Part shown: piece by piece, positions 8,164-16,641 of the stretch
Numbering within the stretch: position 1 is the stretch's first letter
Layout of the letters: every line of letters starts with the position of its first letter
Assembly: GCA_963824105.1 (NCBI GenBank)
Contig: CAWGNN010000007.1
Span: 62,001 to 126,000, forward strand
Origin: CAWDVB01 sp963824105
Lineage (GTDB): Bacteria > Actinomycetota > Actinomycetes > Propionibacteriales > Nocardioidaceae
DNA: 64,000 nucleotides
Reading direction: 5' to 3'
Position numbers and translations under genes: made by a program
Notes under the pieces: generated by a model
What the model was told of the DNA's origin: nothing
Seen by the model: the letters and a program-made list of their open reading frames with translations, nothing else
Database searches by the model: none

Positions 8164-9321
8164 CTATCGCACCAGGCTCTGATAGAGCCCCACGGTCTGG
8201 GCGGCAACGGCCGACCAGGCGAACTGACCGACCGCCCGCTCTCGCCCGGCCCGGCCCATCGCGTCGGCTCGCCCCGGATCGGCGACCAGGGCGTTGACGG
8301 CCTCGGCCAAGCCGGCCTCGAACCCCGCCGAGTCGGCCGGGTCATAGTCGACGAGGATCCCGGTCCTCGGGTCGTCGACGACCTCCGGGATGCCGCCGAC
8401 GCGGCTGGCGACGACGGCGGTCTCGCAGGCCATCGCCTCCAGGTTCACGATGCCCAGGGGCTCGTAGATCGAGGGGCAGCAGAAGACCAGCGCGTGGGTC
8501 AGGACCTCACGTACCTCCTCCACCGGCAACATCTGCGAGATGACGAAGACCCCGTCCCGCTCCTCCTTCAGGCGAGCGATGGCCGCATCGGTCTCCGCCT
8601 TGAGCTCAGGGGTGTCGGCGGCGCCGGCGAGCAGCACCAGCTGCAGGTCCGGGTCGAAGTCGAGTGCGGCACGCAGGAGGTGCGGCACGCCCTTCTGCCG
8701 GGTGATCCGGCCGACGAAGGCGAGGTACGGCCGGTCGGGGTCGACACCGATGCGGTCGAGCGCGTCGCGGCTCTCGACCGGGTGGTAGAAGTCGGCGTCG
8801 ACGCCGTTGTGGATCACGTGGATCCGCTCGGGATCGACCTCGGGATAGGCCTGGCGCATGTCATCGGCCATCCCGTGACTCACCGCAATGAGCGCGTCAG
8901 CGCCGAGGTAGGCGGTGCGCTCGGCCCACGACGAGAGGCGGTAGCCGCCGCCGAGCTGCTCGGCCTTCCACGGACGCAGGGGTTCCAACGAGTGAGCTGT
9001 GAGGACATGGGGGACGTCGTAGAGGAGCTTGGCCCAGTGGCCGGCCATGTTGGCGTACCAGGTGTGGGAGTGGACCAGGTTGAAGCCGGCCAGCCCGTCG
9101 ACCATGACCAGGTCTGTGGCCAGGACCCGAAGCGCCGCGTTCGCCCCCTGCAGGATCGGCAGATTCTCGGGGTGAGCGACCGCGCCGTCGCGAGGCTCAC
9201 CCATGCAGTGGACGCCAACGTCGACCAGCTGGCGCAGCTCCCTGTTCAGGAAATCGACATGGACCCCGGCCCCTCCGTACACCTGCGGGGGGAACTCGCG
9301 GGTCAAGATTGCGACGCGCAT
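8164..9321 (-). CDS. glgA: Glycogen synthase / alpha-maltose-1-phosphate synthase, GT4 family
   Basis: This GT4 glycosyltransferase of 385 residues belongs to the actinobacterial GlgA/GlgM group, which uses ADP-glucose either to extend alpha-glucan or to make maltose 1-phosphate. Motifs are TREFPPQVYGGAGVHV at the N-terminus, HNGVDADFY, FVGRITRQKG and the nucleotide-sugar motif YEPLGIVNLEAMAC. It is divergent from glgC, as in Mycobacterium Rv1212c/Rv1213, which supports a shared role in ADP-glucose use. Glucan elongation versus maltose-1-phosphate synthesis cannot be settled from sequence. GlgE would be expected elsewhere in the genome if it is GlgM. Confidence 0.92.
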   Translation of the reverse strand: MRVAILTREFPPQVYGGAGVHVDFLNRELRQLVDVGVHCMGEPRDGAVAHPENLPILQGANAALRVLATDLVMVDGLAGFNLVHSHTWYANMAGHWAKLLYDVPHVLTAHSLEPLRPWKAEQLGGGYRLSSWAERTAYLGADALIAVSHGMADDMRQAYPEVDPERIHVIHNGVDADFYHPVESRDALDRIGVDPDRPYLAFVGRITRQKGVPHLLRAALDFDPDLQLVLLAGAADTPELKAETDAAIARLKEERDGVFVISQMLPVEEVREVLTHALVFCCPSIYEPLGIVNLEAMACETAVVASRVGGIPEVVDDPRTGILVDYDPADSAGFEAGLAEAVNALVADPGRADAMGRAGRERAVGQFAWSAVAAQTVGLYQSLVR

Positions 9322-9373
9322 GAACCCGAATCTAGGTCATCGCTCGCAATCCCACCGGCATGGAGATCGGAAG

Positions 9374-9386
9374 TATGGTGGCTCGC
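9374..9386 (+). promoter_or_regulatory. Leaderless -10 box of glgC
   Basis: TATGGT (9374-9379) ends seven bases before the ATG at 9387. This argues for that start over in-frame ATGs at 9360 and 9375, the second of which lies inside the box. Confidence 0.5.
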
Positions 9387-10604
9387 ATGGCCAAGGTCCT
9401 AGGCATTGTGCTCGCCGGCGGCGAGGGGAAGCGCCTGATGCCGCTGACGGTGGATCGCGCCAAGCCCGCGGTCCCCTTCGGCGGCTCCTATCGCCTCATC
9501 GACTTCGCCCTGTCCAACCTGGTGAACGCCGGGTATCTGAAGATCGCGGTGCTCACCCAGTACAAGTCGCATTCCCTCGACCGACACATCTCGATGACCT
9601 GGCGGATCGCCACGATGCTCGGGAACTACGTCGCGCCGGTCCCCGCGCAGCAGCGACGCGGGCCGCGCTGGTATCAGGGCAGCGCCGACGCCATCTACCA
9701 GTCGATGAACCTCATCAACGACGAGAAGCCCGACATCATCGTCGTCTTCGGGGCCGACCACGTGTACCGGATGGACGCCTCGCAGATGGTCGACGCCCAC
9801 ATTGCGTCCAACGCGGGCGTAACCGTTGCCGGCATCCGGGTGAAGCGGTCCGAGGCGAGCGCGTTCGGTGTCATCAAGACCGCCGCAGACGGCGTGACCA
9901 TCGAGGACTTCCTCGAGAAGCCGGAGGATCCGCCGGGGCTGGCCGACTCCCCTGACGAGACCCTGGCCTCAATGGGGAACTACGTCTTCGACGCCGACGT
10001 CCTCGTCGATGCACTGGAGCGGGACGCCGCGGACCCGTCCTCACGCCACGACATGGGCGGCGACATCGTGCCCTCACTGGTGGCCAAGGGGCAGGCCGCG
10101 GTCTACGACTTCAAGGACAACGATGTCCCCGGCTCCACCGATCGCGACCGGGCCTACTGGCGCGATGTCGGAACCTTGGACTCCTACCACGAGGCACACC
10201 TCGACCTGGTGTCAGCAGAGCCGATCTTCAACCTCTACAACACCGAGTGGCCGATCTACACCTCGCACGCTCAGCTCCCGGGGTCGAAGTTCGTCCACGA
10301 CGCGTCCGTGCGCGACACGGTCGTCTGCTCGGGTTCGATCGTCTCCGGGGCCAGCGTCGGGTCCTCGGTACTGGGCGTCCACACCTTGGTGCAGGACGGC
10401 GCTCAGGTCAGCCGCAGCGTCCTGCTCGACAACGTCCTGATCGGGTCCGGAGCGGTGGTGCACAACGCCATCCTCGACAAGAACGTCATCGTGCCGCCGG
10501 GCGTCACGATCGGCGTCGACCACGACGAGGACCGCCGACGTGGCTTCACCGTCAGTGAGGGCGGCATCGTGGCGATCGGCAAGAACGAGATCATCGAGCC
10601 GTAG
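9387..10604 (+). CDS. glgC: Glucose-1-phosphate adenylyltransferase
   Basis: GlgC makes ADP-glucose from ATP and glucose 1-phosphate, the donor for the neighbouring GlgA. The 405-residue protein has the N-terminal pyrophosphorylase motif GGEGKRLMPLT with AKPAVPFGG, then QGSADAIYQS, GADHVYRMD, SMGNYVFDADVL and HDMGGDIVP. A C-terminal left-handed beta-helix domain (about residues 290-400) follows. The sequence resembles mycobacterial GlgC along its length. It ends directly at a perfect GC-rich palindrome separating it from the convergent LCP gene. Confidence 0.95.
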   Translation: MAKVLGIVLAGGEGKRLMPLTVDRAKPAVPFGGSYRLIDFALSNLVNAGYLKIAVLTQYKSHSLDRHISMTWRIATMLGNYVAPVPAQQRRGPRWYQGSADAIYQSMNLINDEKPDIIVVFGADHVYRMDASQMVDAHIASNAGVTVAGIRVKRSEASAFGVIKTAADGVTIEDFLEKPEDPPGLADSPDETLASMGNYVFDADVLVDALERDAADPSSRHDMGGDIVPSLVAKGQAAVYDFKDNDVPGSTDRDRAYWRDVGTLDSYHEAHLDLVSAEPIFNLYNTEWPIYTSHAQLPGSKFVHDASVRDTVVCSGSIVSGASVGSSVLGVHTLVQDGAQVSRSVLLDNVLIGSGAVVHNAILDKNVIVPPGVTIGVDHDEDRRRGFTVSEGGIVAIGKNEIIEP

Positions 10605-10630
10605 CCGGCGGCGGGGATCCCCGCCGCCGG
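10605..10630. terminator. Perfect GC palindrome between glgC and LCP gene
   Basis: Starting one base after the glgC stop, CCGGCGGCGGG folds on CCCGCCGCCGG as part of a 26-base perfect palindrome centred on GATC. The next gene converges from the right, so it can act as a bidirectional terminator. There is no T tract, as is usual in high-GC actinobacteria. Confidence 0.7.
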
Positions 10631-10649
10631 CAACTCTCGGCTCATCGCC

Positions 10650-11816
10650 TCAGGAGCAGAGGCCGTACTGCTGGGCCAGCGCCGCCTGCTTGGCCGCCGC
10701 CTTCTTCTGCGCCGGGGTCGTCGGCTTGGCCGACGGACCCACGCCGGGCGGGTTCTGCCCCGCCTTGACCAGGTCGCTGACCCACTTGGACGGCACTGTG
10801 CCATCGGTGCGGATCCGGTCCCAGATCTTCCCCGAGATCGGCTGCACCCACTGCACGCGGTTGTGGTCGGGTGGGTAGGTCTCGACCGGGATCGTCAGGA
10901 ACTGGACCTTGTCGAGACCGATGTTCTTCAGCTGCAGCGCCAGGTCGCCGAGCTGCTTCACGCTCGCCAGGCCCGGATCAGTGGTGACCGACTTCGTCGC
11001 CGCATCGAGGAAGTTGTAGAGCTTGATCGGGTTGAGCAGTGTGCCGGCCGAGATGACCTTCTTGGTCATCGCGGCGAGGAAGACCTGCTGGCGCTTGACC
11101 CGGCCGATGTCGCCGTTGACCGACAGGTTGTGCCGCTCGCGGACATACATCAGGGCCTGCTGCCCCGTCAGGTTGTGGACGCCCTTGGGCAGGTACATGT
11201 GGTACGTGTTGTCGTTCACCGCGAAGGGGATACAGACCTTCACCCCGCCGAGAGCGTTGACCATGGACTTGAAGCCCTGGAAGTCCACGATCACGAAGTG
11301 GTCGATCCGGATGTGGGTCAGATGCTCGACGGTCTTGATCGTGCAGGCCGGGCCGCCGTAGGAGAAGGCGGTGTTGAACATCGCCAATGCTCCCGGGACC
11401 GTCCCTCCCCCGGGGTACTTGCTCGCACACGGGGGACGCTTGACCATCGAGTCGCGCGGAATGCTGACCGCGTAGGCACGGCTACGGTCCGCCGACAGGT
11501 GCAGCAGGATCGTGGTGTCGCTCAGGCCCTGAGCCACGCCCTTCTTCTCGGTCGTGCCCGAACGGGTGTCGGTGCCGATCAAGAGGATGTTCGTGGGCTT
11601 GTAGTTCGGGTCGCTGGTGTTCCCCGTCGTCGGGATGTAGTCCGATGGGCGCGACCCGAGAGCCGACGACGGAATGTCGAGGCTCTGGATGTTCTGGCTC
11701 AGGTTCCGGTAGGCGATGTAGCCGGCCGCGCCACCTGCAACGAGCATCAGCGCCAGGGTGATGCCCAGGGCCGTGAAGATGCGGCGCCTGATCTTGTGGG
11801 TCCGATGTCTGGTCAA
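10650..11816 (-). CDS. LytR-CpsA-Psr (LCP) family cell-wall ligase
   Basis: LCP proteins attach polymers such as arabinogalactan or teichoic acids to peptidoglycan on the outer face of the membrane. This one has a basic cytoplasmic start, one membrane helix (about residues 12-33), then the LCP domain with NILLIGTDTR, SDTTILLHLSADRSRAYAVS, IPRDSMV, and YVRERHNLSVNGDIGRVKRQ. The conserved Asp and Arg pyrophosphate-binding positions are present. A short Lys/Ala-rich C-terminus ends in CS. The TTG at 11816 is chosen because GAGGAG lies nine bases before it. An in-frame extension to 11915 is possible but has no ribosome site. Confidence 0.88.
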   Translation of the reverse strand: MTRHRTHKIRRRIFTALGITLALMLVAGGAAGYIAYRNLSQNIQSLDIPSSALGSRPSDYIPTTGNTSDPNYKPTNILLIGTDTRSGTTEKKGVAQGLSDTTILLHLSADRSRAYAVSIPRDSMVKRPPCASKYPGGGTVPGALAMFNTAFSYGGPACTIKTVEHLTHIRIDHFVIVDFQGFKSMVNALGGVKVCIPFAVNDNTYHMYLPKGVHNLTGQQALMYVRERHNLSVNGDIGRVKRQQVFLAAMTKKVISAGTLLNPIKLYNFLDAATKSVTTDPGLASVKQLGDLALQLKNIGLDKVQFLTIPVETYPPDHNRVQWVQPISGKIWDRIRTDGTVPSKWVSDLVKAGQNPPGVGPSAKPTTPAQKKAAAKQAALAQQYGLCS

Positions 11817-12058
11817 CTCTTGCGGCTCCTCGGGGAGAACGGCCCGGATGGGGGTGATCCGGGCAGGGGACACCTCCCCGGCGGACCGGACGCGCCACCC
11901 ATGATGGCAGGGCAATCAAATGGATCGGAAATCAAACCCTGAGAATCTGCTGTCGAGGTGCCCCCCCATGACCCCAATGGGCCCGGCGACCGAGCCTCCG
12001 CCCCTCGTGCGGCCCCGGCGGGAACGGGGCGTCGCATCTCGATCTCGACTCGGCAGGC

Positions 12059-12628
12059 TCACGCTCGCCTACCCCGGCCCTCTCCGCCGGCGCGGGCCGG
12101 CATGAACACGGTCGAGAACAGACGGCGCGTGCGGACGCCTCCGGGCTGGTAGGCGAGGCGCGGCTCGACGACGGCACGCAGGTCGGTGACGAACGCGGCC
12201 AACTCCTCGTCGGTCAGGTACAGCGCGTGGTGCCGGTAGCCGACGCCGTCGCGCGCCGGGTCGATGTCACCGCCCGCGTCGAGGTAGCGGTCCAGGTCGC
12301 CGACAAGCCCGGCGACGAACGCGAGGAACGCCCGCCGGTGATCGTCGGCGGTCATCGTGGCGGCAGCCTCGGCATCGACGTACGCGGCGCCCGCTCGCAG
12401 CCGGTAGGTGCGCTCGACCGCACCGCGCACGCGACGCTCGTCGACGACCTCGAGCACGCCGCCGTCGACCATTGCGGACACCTGACGGTAGAGCGTTGCG
12501 GTGGCGATGTCGGGGAGCTCGGCGTGCAGGTCGCCGGTGGTGAGCTCCCGGTCGCCGAGGAACGCCTGGACGATGCGTAGGCGGACCGGGTGGAGGACGA
12601 CATCGGTGGGCGTCAGTCTCGTAGCCAT
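12059..12628 (-). CDS. ArsR-like helix-turn-helix transcriptional regulator
   Basis: The 189-residue protein has an N-terminal winged helix (LHPVRLRIVQAFLGDRELT, then ATATLYRQVSAMVDGGVLEV) of the ArsR/HTH_20 type, followed by a helical C-terminal region and a Gly/Arg-rich tail. It is divergent from a small peptide and a hydrolase and probably represses them and itself. A near-palindrome lies between the two starts. The ATG at 12628 is preceded by TATGGT ending six bases upstream. No metal-binding cysteine motif is visible, so the signal is unlikely to be a thiophilic metal. Confidence 0.82.
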   Translation of the reverse strand: MATRLTPTDVVLHPVRLRIVQAFLGDRELTTGDLHAELPDIATATLYRQVSAMVDGGVLEVVDERRVRGAVERTYRLRAGAAYVDAEAAATMTADDHRRAFLAFVAGLVGDLDRYLDAGGDIDPARDGVGYRHHALYLTDEELAAFVTDLRAVVEPRLAYQPGGVRTRRLFSTVFMPARAGGEGRGRRA

Positions 12629-12647
12629 GCGACAACCATACTCAGGG

Positions 12648-12683
12648 TTGACAACGTTCTCATCTATGGGAATAGTACGGCCC
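12648..12683 (+). promoter_or_regulatory. Near-consensus promoter with palindromic operator in the spacer
   Basis: TTGACA (12648-12653), a 17-base spacer and AATAGT (12671-12676) form a good promoter whose transcript should begin seven bases on, at the ATG at 12684. The imperfect palindrome TGACAACGTTCTCA (12649-12662, 12 of 14 positions symmetric, core AACGTT) overlaps the -35 and the spacer. It is the likely operator for the divergent ArsR-like protein, whose own TATGGT box is on the other side. Confidence 0.65.
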
Positions 12684-12833
12684 ATGGCAACGATCGCACT
12701 GAGCCCACAAACACTGTCCGCCTCCTTCACGCTGAGCGAGACGGAGGCCGGCCTCATCCGGGACCAACATGAGCCCACGGCCGCCGCTGCCCGCGCTGAG
12801 GTGGTCCCCGACGGCCTTGCCGCAGTGCGATGA
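12684..12833 (+). CDS. Small 49-residue protein upstream of hydrolase
   Basis: This short frame encodes 49 residues beginning MATIALSPQTLSASFTLSE, with no membrane helix and no cysteines. It starts exactly where transcription from the upstream promoter should begin. Its TGA overlaps the ATG of the hydrolase (ATGA at 12830-12833), so the two are probably translationally coupled. I recognise no family. It could be a leader peptide for the hydrolase or a genuine small protein. An in-frame ATG at 12666 is possible but lies upstream of the predicted -10 box. Confidence 0.6.
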   Translation: MATIALSPQTLSASFTLSETEAGLIRDQHEPTAAAARAEVVPDGLAAVR

Positions 12834-13822
12834 CCGCGGCAGCCCAGGACTCGCTCCGAACCGAAACGACAGGCGACCCTTCCGTGAGCACCAACGAGCT
12901 GACCTTCACCTCCGGCGAGCAGACCCTCGCGGCGAGCCTCACCGTGCCGGCGGGCCAGGGCCCGTTCCCGGCAGTCCTCCTGATCTCCGGCTCCGGCCCC
13001 GTGGACCGCGACTCGAACCACAAGCGGATGCCGCTCGACATCGCCGGCGCGCTGGCTCGGGCGCTCGCCGCCGCGGGCCTGGTGACGCTGGCATATGACA
13101 AGCGCGGCGTCGGCAAGAGCTCCGGAGACTGGCGCACGGCAGGCCTGGACGACAGCACCGACGACGCGCGTGCCGCCCTGGCCGTGCTGCTGGCGCGTCC
13201 CGAGGTGGACGCATCGCGCATCATCGTCGTCGGGCACTCCGAAGGGGCGATCCATGCCGGTCGCCTCGGCACCATCGCCGACGGCCTGGCGGGCGTGGTA
13301 CTGCTGAGCGCCTCGGCGACTCCGGGGGAGGAACTGCTGCGCTGGCAGACGGCGAATGTGGTCACGTCGATGCCGACCTGGCTGCGGCGCGTGCTGAAGG
13401 TGCTGCGGGTCGACCTGGCGAAGAAGACCGAGCAGAACCGCCAGAAGATCAAGGCCACGACGACGGATGTGGCGCGGATCGGCGGCCAGAAGATCAACGC
13501 GAGGTGGTACCGGGAGTTCCTGGCGCACGACCCGCGGGAGGATCTGAGCCGCGTGGTCGTGCCAGTGCTTGCCGTGACCGGGGGCAAGGACCTGCAGGTG
13601 AGGCCGTCCGACCTGGACGTGATCGCCGAGGCCGTGGGCGGACCGGTCGAGGTGCATGAGGTCCCGGACCTGTCGCACATCCTGCGGGCCCAGCCCGGCA
13701 AGGCGTCGCTCAGTGGGTACAAGAAGGAGATCCGGCAACCCGTCGACGCGCGAGTGATCTCGCTAGTGGTCGCGTGGGTGCGACGGACGGTGGGCGTCGA
13801 GGAGCAGGACCGCCAGGTATAG
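12830..13822 (+). CDS. Alpha/beta hydrolase, serine aminopeptidase-like
   Basis: The 330-residue alpha/beta hydrolase has VLLISGSGPVDRDSN as the oxyanion-hole region, YDKRGVGKSSGDW, the nucleophile elbow GHSEG with Ser137, and the late VPDLSHIL that supplies the catalytic His. TGGKDLQV supplies the likely acidic residue. It resembles YqkD/serine aminopeptidase S33-type hydrolases of unknown substrate. There is no signal peptide. It overlaps the small upstream protein and is probably controlled by the divergent ArsR-like regulator. Confidence 0.87.
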   Translation: MTAAAQDSLRTETTGDPSVSTNELTFTSGEQTLAASLTVPAGQGPFPAVLLISGSGPVDRDSNHKRMPLDIAGALARALAAAGLVTLAYDKRGVGKSSGDWRTAGLDDSTDDARAALAVLLARPEVDASRIIVVGHSEGAIHAGRLGTIADGLAGVVLLSASATPGEELLRWQTANVVTSMPTWLRRVLKVLRVDLAKKTEQNRQKIKATTTDVARIGGQKINARWYREFLAHDPREDLSRVVVPVLAVTGGKDLQVRPSDLDVIAEAVGGPVEVHEVPDLSHILRAQPGKASLSGYKKEIRQPVDARVISLVVAWVRRTVGVEEQDRQV

Positions 13823-14119
13823 GTCACACCACTCGCATCGACGGTGGCGCAGTCCTGTGGGGGTCCGGGCTCATCGTCATGCTCCGACGTCGCAAGGGCC
13901 GTGGCAATGGTGTCCGTCGCGGGACGGATAGGTGGCGAACATCCGAGTTCGGATCGCGTCGTCCGACAGATCGGTGGGCGGTGGGAAGTCCCACGCCTCC
14001 GTCACTGAAGGCGACTGGGGAGCATCGGCGCAGTTGGCCCGACCTACCGCGAGGCGAACCCCTCGCTCACTCGCCGATGAGAGCCGCAGTCCTGCGTCCG
14101 GCTACGATGCCGGGGCACC
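13823..14119. other. Non-coding gap between hydrolase and tRNA-Arg
   Basis: I see no convincing gene here. An open frame from 13932 runs into the tRNA and lacks a ribosome site or family resemblance. TACGAT at 14103-14108, twelve bases before the tRNA, may be its -10 box. No clear -35 is visible. Confidence 0.4.
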
Positions 14120-14195
14120 GCCCTCGTAGCTCAGGGGATAGAGCGTCGGTTTCCTAAACCGTGCGTCGCAGGTTCGAATCCTGCCGGGGGCACCA
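14120..14195 (+). tRNA. tRNA-Arg (anticodon CCT)
   Basis: The cloverleaf is complete: acceptor strand GCCCTCG pairing with CGGGGGC (one G-T pair), D arm GCTC/GAGC, anticodon loop TTCCTAA with CCT in the centre, T arm GCAGG-TTCGAAT-CCTGC, discriminator A and an encoded CCA at 14193-14195. It reads the rare AGG arginine codon. A short imperfect copy of its 3' end, GCCGGGGCACC, lies just before it at 14109-14119. Confidence 0.96.
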
Positions 14196-14272
14196 GTGGT
14201 TCTGACGAGCGCGAAGCGCAAGGACCACCGCGAGGATCACAGGGCGCGAGCCCGGGATGCCAGGAGTACGAG

Positions 14273-15298
14273 ATGACGCGATACGGCCCGATGTTCGGCC
14301 CGGACATCACCTTCCTCGGGGTGGACCGCTGCACGCTCGACGAGCCGGAGAGCTACCGCGGCGCCGACGTGGTGATCGTGGGGGCCCCGTTCGACGGGGG
14401 CACGTCGTACCGCTCCGGCGCGCGCTTCGGGCCGCAGGCGATCCGGTCGGCCGACTACCTGCCGCACGACGGCTCCCGGCCCTCGCTGGCGCTGCGCGTC
14501 GACGGGCTGCGAGACCTCCGGGTGCTCGACGCCGGTGACGTCGAGATGTACAGCGGGGATGCCGAGCGGTCGTGCCGCGACCTGGAGGCGGTCGTCCAGC
14601 AGGTGGCGGATGCGGGCGCCATCCCCGTCATGCTGGGCGGAGACCACACCATCACCTGGCCGGACGCCACCGGCGTCGCGCGGGCACACGGCTGGGGGCG
14701 GGTCAGCGTGCTCCACTTCGACGCCCACGCCGACACCGGGGACGTCGAGTTCGGCTCCCTGATCGGGCATGGCCAGCCCATGCGGCGGCTCATCGAGTCG
14801 GGTGCGGTGCGCGGGGACCGGTTCCTCCAGATGGGGCTGCGCGGCTACTGGCCGGACCCACCGACGCTGGACTGGATGGCCGCGCAGGGGATGCGCTCCT
14901 ACGAGATGACCGAGATCGTCCACCGCGGGCTCGACGTGTGCTTGGAGGAGGCATTCGAGGTCGCGACTGACGACTGTGACGGCGTCTTCTTGTCGGTGGA
15001 CATCGACGTGGTCGATCCGGGACATGCGCCGGGCACCGGCACGCCGGAGTCCGGCGGCATGTCGGCGCGGGAGCTGCTCGACGCGGTGCGTAGGGCGGCG
15101 TACGTGCTGCCGATCGTTGGGATGGACGTCGTCGAGGTCTCGCCGCCCTACGACCATGCCGACATCACCGCCGCACTGGCCAACCGCGTGGTGCTCGAGG
15201 CGCTGTCAGCCATCGCCCGCCGCAAGCAGGACGCCGAGAAGGGAACCACCTGGGACCCGTCACTCCCCTTGCTCGCCCAGCGGCCGGTCAGCGACTAA
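14273..15298 (+). CDS. speB: Agmatinase/arginase-family ureohydrolase
   Basis: Ureohydrolases cleave guanidino compounds to urea and an amine at a two-manganese centre. The 341-residue protein has all metal-ligand motifs: GGDHT (His125), FDAHAD, and SVDIDVVDPGHAPGTGTPESGG. The last block with TPESGG is typical of the agmatinase branch. Agmatine, guanidinobutyrate or another guanidine could be the substrate, and the neighbours do not decide it. GGAG lies close before the ATG. Confidence 0.87.
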   Translation: MTRYGPMFGPDITFLGVDRCTLDEPESYRGADVVIVGAPFDGGTSYRSGARFGPQAIRSADYLPHDGSRPSLALRVDGLRDLRVLDAGDVEMYSGDAERSCRDLEAVVQQVADAGAIPVMLGGDHTITWPDATGVARAHGWGRVSVLHFDAHADTGDVEFGSLIGHGQPMRRLIESGAVRGDRFLQMGLRGYWPDPPTLDWMAAQGMRSYEMTEIVHRGLDVCLEEAFEVATDDCDGVFLSVDIDVVDPGHAPGTGTPESGGMSARELLDAVRRAAYVLPIVGMDVVEVSPPYDHADITAALANRVVLEALSAIARRKQDAEKGTTWDPSLPLLAQRPVSD

Positions 15299-15337
15299 CG
15301 CGCGGACCGTCCCGCCCCCGTCATCTCGCACCGGGGC

Positions 15338-16519
15338 TCAGGAGCTCTCGACAACCTCGAATCGCATGCCGGCCCGTTGCAGGCGGGCGAGCAGGTGTTC
15401 CCCCATCGCCGAGGCGGTGGTCTGCTGCCCGACCGTCGGTGGGTTGTCATCGAGGGCCAGGCACTGGGCGGACTCAGCGAGCATCTTCGCGGTCTCGCCG
15501 TAGCCGGGATCGCCACCCGAAACCCGTGTGTGCACGACCTGGTCCCCCGCCTCAGCGAGGAAGCGGACCCGGAACCCCGACCGGGCCCGACGCTCCTCGG
15601 GCGGCCCGGTGCCGGCCGGCATCCGCGACAACAGGAAACGACGCAGCGGCCCGATCTGGGCGGCCACGACCAGCGAGCCCACGCCGGCGATGCCCACCAG
15701 CACGGTCGGGAGCCGCTTGACCCCGGCGTAGTGGGCGTACCTGAAGTCGGGACCGTACGACGAGAGCGCCGCCGCGCTGCGGGCGACGATGATCGGATCG
15801 ATGGTGGGGAGCGGCACCAGCCAGTAGCCGAACCGCTTGTCGCGGTGAGGTCGCTTGGCCCGGGTCCCGACCCGACGTCCTTCCGGGCGCGGCTGCTTGG
15901 CCAGGCGTGCTCTCACCGTCTCGGCGACATGGCGGGACCGGGAGAACTGGTTCAGCGCGGACGCGAAGGTCCCGCCCGAGATCGCGCCGCTGGCACGGAC
16001 CACCCCGATCAGCCGGACCGGCACGTCGGAGGGCACGTGCTGCATCGTGAAGAAGGCGCCGATGTCATGCGGGATCGAGTCGAACCCGCAGGCGTGCACC
16101 AGTCGGGCTCCGGTCTGCCGCGCCACGTCGTCGTACTCGAGGTACATCCGGTCGACGAACTCAGGCTCACCGGCGAGGTCGCAGTAGTCGGTCCCGGCCT
16201 CGGCGCAGGCCTTCACCAGTGGCTCGCCATGCTCCAGGTAGGGCCCGACGGTGCTGGCGACGACCTTGGCGGACTCCGCGAGCCGGACGAGTGACTCGGG
16301 ATCGTCGGCGTCGGCGACGACCAGCGGCAGGTCGGTGAGAGCGGGGTCGATGGCGACCAGCGCTTCGCGCACCCGCTCCAGCTTGGCCAGGTCTCGGCCG
16401 GCAATCGCCCACCGCAGCCCGGGGTCGGCGGAGCGGGCGAGGTACTCCGCGGTGAGCCGGCCGGTGAAGCCGGTCACACCGAACAGGACGACATCGTGCT
16501 CCCGCGTCGATGCGCTCAT
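15338..16519 (-). CDS. Saccharopine dehydrogenase-like / trans-acting enoyl reductase-family protein
   Basis: The 393-residue protein starts with a Rossmann motif, VVLFGVTGFTGRLTAEYLA, then AIAGRDLAKLERV, VASTVGPYLEHGEPLVKAC and TDYCDLAGEPEFV. This pattern is found in the saccharopine dehydrogenase NADP-binding family and in mycobacterial trans-acting enoyl reductases (Rv2449c/Rv2953-like). The hydrophobic stretch near residues 265-285 could associate with membrane. No polyketide synthase is nearby, so a lipid-reductase role is unproven. It converges on the agmatinase gene. Confidence 0.82.
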   Translation of the reverse strand: MSASTREHDVVLFGVTGFTGRLTAEYLARSADPGLRWAIAGRDLAKLERVREALVAIDPALTDLPLVVADADDPESLVRLAESAKVVASTVGPYLEHGEPLVKACAEAGTDYCDLAGEPEFVDRMYLEYDDVARQTGARLVHACGFDSIPHDIGAFFTMQHVPSDVPVRLIGVVRASGAISGGTFASALNQFSRSRHVAETVRARLAKQPRPEGRRVGTRAKRPHRDKRFGYWLVPLPTIDPIIVARSAAALSSYGPDFRYAHYAGVKRLPTVLVGIAGVGSLVVAAQIGPLRRFLLSRMPAGTGPPEERRARSGFRVRFLAEAGDQVVHTRVSGGDPGYGETAKMLAESAQCLALDDNPPTVGQQTTASAMGEHLLARLQRAGMRFEVVESS

Positions 16520-16641
16520 GGCTCCTCCTCACTGTCGGGCCGGGCCGCCCACCCGCTCAGCGTGGCAGATCGGAGTATCCGCGGGAACCCGATCGCGCCT
16601 ACGTGCGTCCCATGCAGGACACCGACCGTCTGGAGGCAGCA

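Noticed and set aside
13932..14129. Possible 65-residue protein before tRNA-Arg
   Set aside because: It runs into the tRNA, lacks a ribosome site and shows no family motif.
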